The notes under the pieces: model-generated
Seen by the model: only the letters and a program-made list of their open reading frames with translations
Database searches by the model: none
Told to the model about the DNA's origin: nothing
Shown: in pieces, positions 15,431 to 20,918 of the stretch
How the letters are laid out: each line of letters begins with the position of its first letter
Numbering within the stretch: position 1 is the stretch's first letter
Made by a program: the position numbers and the translations under genes
Origin: a virus
Virus record (IMG/VR): IMGVR_UViG_3300027971_000239
Coordinates: 1-22,553 of that record
Direction: 5' to 3' (one strand)
Length of the DNA: 22,553 nucleotides

Positions 15431-15884
15431 GCGCGGCGAGGCGATGTCCGAGTTCTTCGACGAGCTTGATGCGCGAGGGTTGCTGGACTATGGCGCGGTG
15501 ATCGAGGGCCCGCTCGTGCGCGAGTTACTCGACATTGAGTTGCCCGAGATCGGCCGCAAGGCCGACTTCGACCGGGCCGCCCTGGCCGAGCTTTCGGCGA
15601 TCGGATATGTGCGCGATCAGCTGCTGAAGAACGGCAAGTACCTGGCCGGCACGGCTGGCGGGTATCGGGTGCTGCTGCCGTCTGAGAACGCCAAGCAGGT
15701 TGATGCGTTGATGGAGGCGGCCGCCCGCAAGTTGTCGCGTGCTCGTGTTCTGAACGCGTCGACTCCGAGTGAGTTTCGCGGGCAGATCGACCAGCAGGAG
15801 GCGCGTATCTCGATGAACCGCAGCGGGATGTTGAGCCGGTTCCGGCCCGGCGGTTCTGCTGGCGATCAGCCTGCTGCGAACTAA
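15423..15884 (+). CDS. Unknown phage protein coupled to the preceding gene
   Basis: 153 residues. An acidic, helical N-terminus (FFDELDARGLLDYGAVIEG) leads into REL-rich helices and a short middle domain (YVRDQLLKNGKYLAGTAGGYRVLLPSENAKQ) with a basic, Arg-rich C-terminal half (about 98-143). The middle part resembles the 'wing' of a small nucleic-acid-binding domain, but no family was recognised. GAGGTG lies 6 nt before the ATG at 15423. A second ATG at 15444 is less likely. It overlaps the 199-residue gene by 8 nt, and the hairpin/pentamer array starts 13 nt after its stop, so it is the gene physically closest to the array's 5' end. Confidence 0.65.
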   Translation: MAERGEAMSEFFDELDARGLLDYGAVIEGPLVRELLDIELPEIGRKADFDRAALAELSAIGYVRDQLLKNGKYLAGTAGGYRVLLPSENAKQVDALMEAAARKLSRARVLNASTPSEFRGQIDQQEARISMNRSGMLSRFRPGGSAGDQPAAN

Positions 15885-15971
15885 CGAACTAATGATTGTG
15901 CATGGCGGCGCATTGGAGCGCACAGCATTGCAGCGCAAGTCACAGCATCGCAAGGCAGCGCAGCGCATTTC

Positions 15972-16024
15972 AAAGCAACGCGGCAAGCCCGTCATGCGGG
16001 TTTGTCGAGTCGTTTTGGCTCAAG
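15972..16024 (+). repeat. Array module core 1
   Basis: AAAGCAACGCGG at 15972-15983. Hairpin 1 arms CAAGCCCG (15984-15991) and CGGGTTTG (15997-16004), loop TCATG, with one G-U pair. Hairpin 2 GAGTC/GGCTC with loop GTTTT (16007-16021), one U-G pair. Confidence 0.88.
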
Positions 16025-16087
16025 GACAGGGCAGTGCATGGCAGCGCAAGGAAGCGATTGGCGTCGCAGCGCAGCGCATCGCAACTC

Positions 16088-16140
16088 AAAGCAACGCGGG
16101 TTATCCGTTATGCGGATATCCCGAGTCGTTTTGGCTCAAG
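16088..16140 (+). repeat. Array module core 2
   Basis: AAAGCAACGCGG at 16088-16099. Hairpin 1 arms GTTATCCG (16100-16107) and CGGATATC (16113-16120), loop TTATG, one mismatch. The closing pair changes to GG/CC (others GG/TC). Hairpin 2 is the same as core 1. Confidence 0.88.
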
Positions 16141-16223
16141 GGCATGGCAATGAAGGGCACCGCAGTACATCGCATAGAAGCGCAGCGGACAGCACCGAGC
16201 GGCAAGCCAGTGAATGGCATCGA

Positions 16224-16276
16224 AAAGCAACGCGGCAAGCCCGTTATGCGGGTTTGTCGAGTCGTTTTGGCTCAAG
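16224..16276 (+). repeat. Array module core 3
   Basis: AAAGCAACGCGG at 16224-16235. Hairpin 1 arms CAAGCCCG (16236-16243) and CGGGTTTG (16249-16256), loop TTATG. It is identical to core 1 except for one loop base. Hairpin 2 is the same. Confidence 0.88.
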
Positions 16277-16344
16277 GGCAACGCATGTCAAGGCATAGCA
16301 AGGCACCGCACCGCACCGCATCGAAATGCGTAGCACGGCACCGC

Positions 16345-16401
16345 AAAGCAACGCGGACAGTCTGTTCAAGCAGCAGATTGTTCGAGTCGTTTTGGCTCAA
16401 G
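16345..16401 (+). repeat. Array module core 4
   Basis: AAAGCAACGCGG at 16345-16356. Hairpin 1 arms ACAGTCTG (16357-16364) and CAGATTGT (16374-16381) around a 9-nt loop, entirely different stem bases yet all paired (one G-U). Hairpin 2 is the same as in the other cores. Confidence 0.88.
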
Positions 16402-16474
16402 TGCATTGCACCGCAATGCAGTGCTGCGCACTGCGGCGCAATGCAGCGCATCGCAATTCACAGCTTGGCAATGC

Positions 16475-16530
16475 AAAGCAACGCGGTCAGTTCATTCGGT
16501 GAACTGATCAAGTCGTTTTGACTTTTTGAC
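16475..16530 (+). repeat. Array module core 5, with terminator-like second hairpin
   Basis: AAAGCAACGCGG at 16475-16486. Hairpin 1 arms TCAGTTCA (16487-16494) and TGAACTGA (16500-16507), loop TTCGG, perfect. Hairpin 2 changes on both sides to AAGTC/GACTT, keeping the GTTTT loop and pairing, and runs into TTTTT. It could act as a weak terminator or attenuator 13 nt before the DUF3310 start. Confidence 0.85.
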
Positions 16531-16542
16531 AGAAGGAAAATC

Positions 16543-16830
16543 ATGACGAAACCATTTGATCCAATTAATCCGCAGCATTACAGGCAAGGCGACATCGAGG
16601 CCATCGATTGCATCGCAGCAGCAACTGCCAACAAGTCCGGCATCGAGGCGGTCTGTGTTGCGAACGTCGTGAAATATTTATATCGCTACGAAATGAAGGG
16701 CGGTCTGGAATCCGTAAAAAAGGCGCAGTGGTACTTGAGTCATCTGGTCGCCCACCTCGAAGAACGCGAAGAGCCTGAAGACCAAGATCCGCGCTCGATG
16801 GGCTGGATCGGCGATGACGGGCGGCCCTGA
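16543..16830 (+). CDS. DUF3310 protein, T7 gp1.7-like nucleotide kinase family
   Basis: 95 residues. The family signature is clear: DPINPQHYRQGDIEAIDCIAA (5-25), then CVANVVKYLYRYEMKGG (38-54) and the helix ESVKKAQWYLSHLV. DUF3310 includes T7 gp1.7, a small nucleotide kinase that phosphorylates dGMP and dTMP for phage DNA synthesis. Whether this short member is active cannot be judged. AGAAGGA lies 6 nt upstream of the ATG. The gene starts directly after the last hairpin of the array, so its translation or transcription could respond to that structure. Its stop overlaps the next ATG as TGATG. Confidence 0.87.
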   Translation: MTKPFDPINPQHYRQGDIEAIDCIAAATANKSGIEAVCVANVVKYLYRYEMKGGLESVKKAQWYLSHLVAHLEEREEPEDQDPRSMGWIGDDGRP

Positions 16831-17060
16831 TGACCCGCGCCGACCAGATCCGCCAGACCGTCGAGCACGTCCCGCTAACCGGCGCGCAGATCCGCGAGCA
16901 GGTCGGCGGGACGGCTACCCGGGTGCACCGTTATCTGTGCGAGCTGCGCAGGCGCGGTCAGCTCTTCGCAACCCGCAGGGCCGGCACGCTGATCTATTCC
17001 GTGCGGCCGTTTCGCGCTGACGAGCCGGTCGTGCTGGGCTGGAGGCGTGATGTTCGTTGA
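16830..17060 (+). CDS. Small winged-helix-like DNA-binding protein
   Basis: 76 residues. Helix-loop-helix residues (TRADQIRQTVEHVPLTGAQI, REQVGGTATRVHRYLCELR) are followed by a short beta-wing (GQLFATRRAGTLIYSV), the layout of minimal winged-helix domains in phage replication and regulatory proteins. It probably binds DNA, but its target is unknown. The ATG at 16830 shares one base with the DUF3310 stop (TGATG), indicating coupled translation. The next gene begins inside its 3' end, placing it in the same compact early operon. Confidence 0.65.
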   Translation: MTRADQIRQTVEHVPLTGAQIREQVGGTATRVHRYLCELRRRGQLFATRRAGTLIYSVRPFRADEPVVLGWRRDVR

Positions 17061-17286
17061 CGACCCGACAGCGCTTGCGGTGCATGCGGCATGGCCGACG
17101 GGCAAGGTGCACCGCCCGCTCGCTGATGAGCAGCCTACCAATTCCACGCTGAAAGAGCGCAAGCGTGCGCGTGACAAGAAGCGCCAGGCGTTGATCCGCG
17201 AATACGCCAGGCAGCACGGCGTCTCGGACCTCGTGGCCCGCAAACACTTCAAGGACCAGGCTAAGGCCCAGGCTAATGAGCGATAA
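17050..17286 (+). CDS. Small basic protein of unknown function
   Basis: 78 residues from the ATG at 17050 (a GTG at 17047 is only 1 nt from the GGAGG and less likely). The N-terminal half is ordinary (MFVDDPTALAVHAAWPTGK). The C-terminal half is strongly basic and helical (TLKERKRARDKKRQALIREY, then ARQHGVSDLVARKHFKDQAK), compatible with RNA or DNA binding through a helix-turn-helix-like end. It overlaps the winged-helix gene by 11 nt and the next small gene by 11 nt. No family recognised. Confidence 0.6.
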   Translation: MFVDDPTALAVHAAWPTGKVHRPLADEQPTNSTLKERKRARDKKRQALIREYARQHGVSDLVARKHFKDQAKAQANER

Positions 17287-17434
17287 CAGCAACCTGAAAA
17301 TTTACAAGCAGTGCGAGAAGAAATGCGGCAAATGCGCGAGATGTCGTTCATTCGCCGCCGTGCTGCGCCAACTGCAGCCGCATGACGTTCAGTCGAAGTT
17401 GAAGCGAACAGCGTTTGAGTGGAGAGAGAAATGA
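17276..17434 (+). CDS. Very small Cys-rich protein (zinc-knuckle-like)
   Basis: 52 residues. Four cysteines, at positions 13, 17, 20 and 23 (CEKKCGKCARC), could hold one zinc ion. The rest is basic and helical (VLRQLQPHDVQSKLKR, ending FEWREK). It is supported by context: it overlaps the preceding gene by 11 nt and its stop overlaps the methyltransferase ATG as ATGA, so it fills what would otherwise be a 144-nt gap in an operon with no other gaps. No strong Shine-Dalgarno precedes it. Function unknown. Confidence 0.6.
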   Translation: MSDNSNLKIYKQCEKKCGKCARCRSFAAVLRQLQPHDVQSKLKRTAFEWREK

Positions 17435-18897
17435 TTTTCGGCTCACTGTGCAGCGGGATCGAAGCCGCGTCCGTCGCATGGTCGCCTCTTGGCTGGCAGT
17501 CCGCTTTCTTTTCTGAGATCGAAGCGTTTCCGAGCGCCGTTCTTTCTCACCGGCACCCCGACACGCCCAACCTGGGCGACATGACCAAGTTCAAGGAATG
17601 GCCTGATGCAGCTATCGATGTTCTCGTCGGAGGAACCCCATGCCAGTCGTTCAGCGTCGCAGGACTCAGAAAAGGACTGGACGATCCGCGTGGCAACCTC
17701 ATGCTCACCTATCTTGCCATTGCTGACGGATATCGGCCCAGCTGGCTGGTTTGGGAGAACGTCCCCGGTGTGCTTTCAAGCAACGCAGGACGGGACTTTG
17801 CCGCCTTCCTTTTTGGGCTGGGCGAGTGCGGGTATGGGTGGGCCTACAGAATTCTCGACGCTCAGTATTTCGGACTGGCACAGCGACGCAAACGTGTGTT
17901 CGTTGTCGCAAGTTCTAGAGGTTGGCAGTCTGCCGCAGCAGTACTTTTTGAGCGGGCAAGCCTGTCGGGGAATCCTGCGCCGCGCAGAGAATCGGGGAAA
18001 GTCGCTCCCACCATCCCTTCACGCAGCACTGCGGGCGGCGGCCTCGGCACCGACTTCGACCTTGACGGAGGGCTGATCCCCGAGGTCATAGCGATGGCGC
18101 ACGGACAAGGCGGCGCAGAGATTGCAAGTGAGCGTAGTCCTACGCTCACTTGCAATCACGAGGCTCCGATCGTCTTCCACCCCACGCAAGAACCGATCAA
18201 CAGCGTCGATATCTGCCACGCACTGAACGCGAATGCGAATGCGACGGCGGCAGTGATGCAGCCTTACACACTAGCTATTCGCGGACGCGGTGATGGACAC
18301 AGGCTGGAGTATCGCCAAGACGGGGTTGCTAATGCGCTTTTGACTCCCAACGGCGGGCGGGCAGGGATCGGCGTTGGAGCGACTGCCTTTGACACAACGC
18401 AAATCACCAGCAAGGGCAACGTTAGCAACCCAAAGCCTGGCGACCCATGCCATCCGCTTGCTTCGGGAGCGCATGCGCCTGCGGTGGCGGTGGCGGTGGC
18501 CTTGCGTGGCCGTGAAGACGGTGCGACCGCCGAACTGGGCGACGAAGTAGGTCACTGCCTAAGAGCATCCAGCGGCGGCGGGGATAAGCCGCATGTGCTG
18601 GCATCAGTTGCTCCGACCCTAAAACGTGACTACGGCAAGGGTTACGGAGACGGCGAAATGGATCCCGGCGGCACTGTTATGCACGCCATGCAAGTCCGTC
18701 GCCTCACCCCGCGCGAGTGCGAGCGCTTGCAAGGATTTCCCGACGACTACACCGCCATTCCCTGGCGCAAGAAATCTGCCGATCAGTGCCCAGACGGCCC
18801 GCGATACAAGGCGTTAGGTAACTCAATGGCGGTGCCGGTCATGCGATGGATCGGCGAGCGCATTGATCTTGTTGAAGAAGTAAGGAGAACTCAATGA
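17431..18897 (+). CDS. DNA (cytosine-5) methyltransferase
   Basis: 488 residues. Motif I GSLCSGIEAAS (4-14), motif IV GGTPCQSFSVAG with catalytic Cys71, motif VI ENVPGV (109-114), motif VIII QRRKRVF (151-157), motif IX RLTPRECERLQGFPDDY (424-440) and motif X ALGNSMAVPV (461-470) are all present, so it should be active. It methylates C5 of cytosine, probably protecting phage DNA from host restriction. The long variable region (about 175-420) contains three degenerate copies of an (A/I)xRGRxDG...E...GG...V unit. The true start is the ATG at 17431, with GGAGAG upstream, not the earlier in-frame GTG. A 38-bp palindrome lies inside the gene. No cognate restriction enzyme is nearby. Confidence 0.92.
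   Translation: MIFGSLCSGIEAASVAWSPLGWQSAFFSEIEAFPSAVLSHRHPDTPNLGDMTKFKEWPDAAIDVLVGGTPCQSFSVAGLRKGLDDPRGNLMLTYLAIADGYRPSWLVWENVPGVLSSNAGRDFAAFLFGLGECGYGWAYRILDAQYFGLAQRRKRVFVVASSRGWQSAAAVLFERASLSGNPAPRRESGKVAPTIPSRSTAGGGLGTDFDLDGGLIPEVIAMAHGQGGAEIASERSPTLTCNHEAPIVFHPTQEPINSVDICHALNANANATAAVMQPYTLAIRGRGDGHRLEYRQDGVANALLTPNGGRAGIGVGATAFDTTQITSKGNVSNPKPGDPCHPLASGAHAPAVAVAVALRGREDGATAELGDEVGHCLRASSGGGDKPHVLASVAPTLKRDYGKGYGDGEMDPGGTVMHAMQVRRLTPRECERLQGFPDDYTAIPWRKKSADQCPDGPRYKALGNSMAVPVMRWIGERIDLVEEVRRTQ
18120..18157. repeat. 38-bp near-perfect palindrome within the methyltransferase gene
   Basis: Bases 18120-18137 (GATTGCAAGTGAGCGTAG) are the exact reverse complement of 18140-18157, with only TC between. 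It encodes part of the variable region (IASERSPTLTCN, about 231-242). The RNA would form an 18-bp hairpin and the DNA a cruciform. Confidence 0.95.
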
Positions 18898-19115
18898 AGC
18901 ACGACACGTACACCGAGTTGCAGATCGCGCAGTTCGAGATCGCTGCACTCAAGCAAGCCGCAACCGCGGCGCTCGACGTGATGATCTGCATCGACGAAGA
19001 CCTGCGACTTCAATCTGACTGCGAAGAGCCAGAGTGCGCGCACTGCGCACCCTGGCGGGCGATGTGGTCGGCGACCGAGCAGCTCAAGCGAGTACTCAGG
19101 GAGACGACGAAGTGA
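18894..19115 (+). CDS. Small phage protein of unknown function with a Cys pair motif
   Basis: 73 residues. A helical N-terminus (TYTELQIAQFEIAALKQAA) precedes a segment with Cys32, Cys43, Cys48 and Cys51 (CEEPECAHCAPW), possibly a small metal-binding loop, then a charged helix. It starts at an ATGA overlap with the methyltransferase stop and has the strong ribosome binding site AAGGAGA, so it is well expressed from the same mRNA. The next gene begins at a GTGA overlap. No family recognised. Confidence 0.6.
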   Translation: MKHDTYTELQIAQFEIAALKQAATAALDVMICIDEDLRLQSDCEEPECAHCAPWRAMWSATEQLKRVLRETTK

Positions 19116-19348
19116 GCCTGATGCTGACCTGCAAAGACATCGCCGCTCGGCTCCAGATGAACGAAGTCTACGTGCGCGACGTGCTCTCGAAGCGTTCAGA
19201 CTTCCCGCCGGCGTACCGGATTGGCGGTGCGCTGCGGTGGGTCGAACTGGACTTCGACGAATGGCTGGCTAGTAAGCAGCTCAAGCCTGCGGTGCGAAAG
19301 CGTCGTCAACCTAAGCGCACTGCAATCGACTCGGCCGGCTCCCTGTAG
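19112..19348 (+). CDS. Excisionase-like (AlpA/HTH_17-type) DNA-binding protein
   Basis: 78 residues from the GTG at 19112, which overlaps the preceding stop as GTGA. An ATG three codons later is an alternative. LTCKDIAARLQMNEVYVRDVL (5-25) is a MerR-type helix-turn-helix, followed by the wing and motif FPPAYRIGGALRWVELDFDEWL (31-52), diagnostic of the AlpA/excisionase group. The basic tail (KPAVRKRRQPKR) would add DNA contact. It lies next to and tail-to-tail with the integrase (43-bp overlap), so it most likely directs integrase toward excision. Transcription of one gene would produce antisense RNA to the end of the other. Confidence 0.8.
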   Translation: MSLMLTCKDIAARLQMNEVYVRDVLSKRSDFPPAYRIGGALRWVELDFDEWLASKQLKPAVRKRRQPKRTAIDSAGSL

Positions 19349-20289
19349 TACACAAGCAGCGAATTCAGATCACGGTGCCCGATCATGCGTGCAAGATCGT
19401 GGATCGACAGGATGCGAGCGAGCCTTGTAACAGCGGTGGCTCGCCCGTCGTGGAATCGAAAGCCCGACAGCCCTGCCGCATCACGCGCACGACGAAAGAT
19501 GGTCGACAGCTCGTCAGCGTCAATGTGAAACACCCTGCCCTGCTTGATGGGCCTGCGCACCTGGAGCAAGCGCTTCTTGCGCAGCACGTCGAGCAACTCG
19601 ACGGCCTTGGTTGAGAGCGGCACCGACCGGCTAGAACCGTTCTTCGTTTTCGGAAGATGCGCTACCCTGCCGGTGATATCGGTCCACCGCAGGCCGGTTA
19701 GCTCGCCGGCACGCATTCCGGTTTCAAGCGTGAGCAGCAGCGCGACCGCAACCTCATGGCCGACGGTCGTCACCTCGCCAGCGTAGCCAAGCTGCGCCAG
19801 CATTGCGTCGACTTCAGCGGCTGAGATCAAGCGTTCACGGTGCGGCGCGTCTGACGGCTTTTTGACGTCGGCCAGCGGGTCGCGCGAGATCCAGCCCCAT
19901 TCGAGCCGGGCGCGCTTCAGCACCGAAGCGATAAAGTTCATCTCGCGCCGCACGGTGGATGCTGAGACCTCCTGCATCCGCTGATCACGCCAGGCAGCGA
20001 TCACGGCCGGAGTGACCTGATCTAGCCGGGTGTTCGCCCAAGAGTAGCGCCTTGCGATCCTTGCTCGCGTCGCATCGCCCTTGGTTCTCGGCTCGAGCGC
20101 ATCGAGCGCATCAAGCGCATCTGAAAGCGTCTGTCGGGTACGCTGGTGCTCGCCAGACAGGATCTCAGCCTCGCGTGCGATCGCCCAATCCTCTGCCTCT
20201 CTGCGGGTCGGAAAGCGCTTCGATTCACGCACGCCTGCACGCGCAATCTCAGCACGCCACAGATCGCCAACCTTCCTGATCGATGCCAC
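19306..20289 (-). CDS. int: Tyrosine integrase
   Basis: 327 residues from the GTG at 20289, chosen because GGGGGAA lies about 7 nt upstream. An ATG at 20331 adds 14 residues without a good ribosome binding site. The N-terminal domain opens VASIRKVGDLWRAEI (arm-binding type), followed by a SAM-like core-binding domain. Catalytic residues are Arg193 (ETGMRAGEL), Lys216 (PKTKNG), His280/Arg283 (FHDGRATA), His305 (MIGHRD) and Tyr314 (LLVYYRE), a complete set. It joins attP to the host attB. The upstream spacer carries repeated TGGCGTAA boxes likely to be its arm sites. It overlaps the excisionase at the 3' end. Confidence 0.93.
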   Translation of the reverse strand: MASIRKVGDLWRAEIARAGVRESKRFPTRREAEDWAIAREAEILSGEHQRTRQTLSDALDALDALEPRTKGDATRARIARRYSWANTRLDQVTPAVIAAWRDQRMQEVSASTVRREMNFIASVLKRARLEWGWISRDPLADVKKPSDAPHRERLISAAEVDAMLAQLGYAGEVTTVGHEVAVALLLTLETGMRAGELTGLRWTDITGRVAHLPKTKNGSSRSVPLSTKAVELLDVLRKKRLLQVRRPIKQGRVFHIDADELSTIFRRARDAAGLSGFRFHDGRATAVTRLARILSIHDLARMIGHRDLNSLLVYYREPAESIAVRLG

Positions 20290-20557
20290 TGTTCGGTTCC
20301 CCCGGCGTAAATTCTGGCGTAATGCCAGCATGCGCCGGATTGTAAGTGCTTGTTTTTTATAGCGCCAGATTGTTACGCCAAACTGTGCGAATCTGGCCTA
20401 AGACGTTGATTTACAAGGGGAATATTGGCCTTTGCTGGTGCCCCGAGCGGGCACTGGATACCAAGCCTAGAGCCAGTCTTCAGGCGATTGGCGTAATTTC
20501 GACGGCACTCAGCTTGTACAGTCCCACACAATTTTTCGCATTATTTTCGATAAACGC
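20290..20557. other. Candidate attP region with integrase arm-type boxes
   Basis: This non-coding stretch between the integrase and the next promoter holds GGCGTAA at 20304-20310, TGGCGTAAT at 20315-20323, its inverse TTACGCCA at 20373-20380, and TGGCGTAAT again at 20489-20497. GCCAGATT (20364-20371) and AATCTGGC (20390-20397) are inverted repeats around the third box. A GC hairpin GTGCCC/GGGCAC lies at 20438-20454. Repeated boxes on both sides of a core are what tyrosine integrases use. The crossover core itself cannot be placed without the host site. Confidence 0.55.
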
Positions 20558-20586
20558 TTGACAGGTTACTAGTAGCCATCTATTAT
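20558..20586 (+). promoter_or_regulatory. Strong sigma-70 promoter
   Basis: TTGACA (20558-20563, 6/6) and TATTAT (20581-20586, 5/6) are separated by exactly 17 bp. Transcription would start near 20593, about 40 nt before the first ATG. No operator like the TGACA/TGTCA dyads is evident, so expression may be constitutive, including in the lysogen. Confidence 0.82.
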
Positions 20587-20631
20587 TCGTTCATGCACTG
20601 CACATCGCGGTGCGCAAAACGGAGAGAAACC

Positions 20632-20877
20632 ATGAGCATCGAATCGAATCAAACAGCCGCCGCAGAAGCAATCGCAAATGCCGACGCGCATCTGAGCAAC
20701 GCCGGTCTGCCGAGTTACACCGAGGTAGCGGCACTGCTGTTTGCTGCGCAGCGACTGGGCCTCGATTTCGCGTGTGGCACGGCTTACATTCGGCGCAGCT
20801 ACATCGATAAGCAAGATGAACTAAACGAACCAATCGACGCGCTGCGCAAGCAGATCAACGAAGCCACCGCCGCCTAA
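20632..20877 (+). CDS. Small phage protein of unknown function, first gene after a strong promoter
   Basis: 81 residues from the ATG at 20632, which has GGAGAG 6 nt upstream. An ATG at 20593 sits at the predicted transcription start and is unlikely. Acidic and helical: TAAAEAIANADAHLSNAG, then EVAALLFAAQRLGLDFACG and a Tyr/Ile/Asp stretch, ending in a helix. No domain recognised. It is followed by a 41-nt spacer containing a GC hairpin and a second gene with an almost identical ribosome binding site. Expression from a near-consensus promoter suggests an early takeover or lysogenic function. Confidence 0.65.
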   Translation: MSIESNQTAAAEAIANADAHLSNAGLPSYTEVAALLFAAQRLGLDFACGTAYIRRSYIDKQDELNEPIDALRKQINEATAA

Positions 20878-20885
20878 ACCCACCC

Positions 20886-20903
20886 GCCCGGCTCCGGCCG
20901 GGC
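20886..20903 (+). other. GC-rich hairpin between small genes
   Basis: GCCCGGC (20886-20892) and GCCGGGC (20897-20903) form a perfect 7-bp stem with a TCCG tetraloop, 15 nt before the next ATG. No T-run follows, so it is not a complete intrinsic terminator. It may reduce read-through or affect translation. Confidence 0.5.
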
Positions 20904-20918
20904 AGCCAGGAGAGAAAC

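Larger units (their letters stand above)
15898..16530 (+). ncRNA. Five-module array of NNGCA pentamers and paired covarying hairpins (new element)
   Basis: No convincing gene lies between 15885 and 16542. Instead, five copies of one module are seen: a run of 14-18 pentanucleotides, mostly ending GCA, then AAAGCAACGCGG, then hairpin 1 (8-bp variable stem closed by GG/YC, usually 5-nt loop), then hairpin 2 (GAGTC-GTTTT-GGCTC or equivalent), then AAG. Of 79 in-phase pentamers, 63 end in CA by my count. Linkers between modules measure 63, 83, 68 and 73 nt, all 5n+3. Stem sequences differ between copies but stay paired, and the blocks fall in different reading frames, so the conserved product is structured RNA or ssDNA. 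The strand is assigned from G-U pairing and the flanking operon. It may be part of the operon transcript or a separate RNA. Function unknown. Confidence 0.8.

Noticed and set aside
15892-16521. A 209-residue protein across the hairpin/pentamer array
   Set aside because: Conserved blocks fall in different frames in different copies, and the composition is dictated by the GCA repeats, so the open frame is incidental.
15972-16530. A CRISPR array
   Set aside because: The repeat cores are about 53 nt, spaced 116-136 nt apart. The linkers are related GCA pentamers rather than unique spacers, and no cas operon is visible.
20431-20470. A tRNA 3' end as an attachment core
   Set aside because: The TGGTGCCCCGAGCGGGCACTGG stretch (shown only as part of a GTGCCC/GGGCAC hairpin) lacks the T-arm GTTCRANNC signature and does not fold as a tRNA half.
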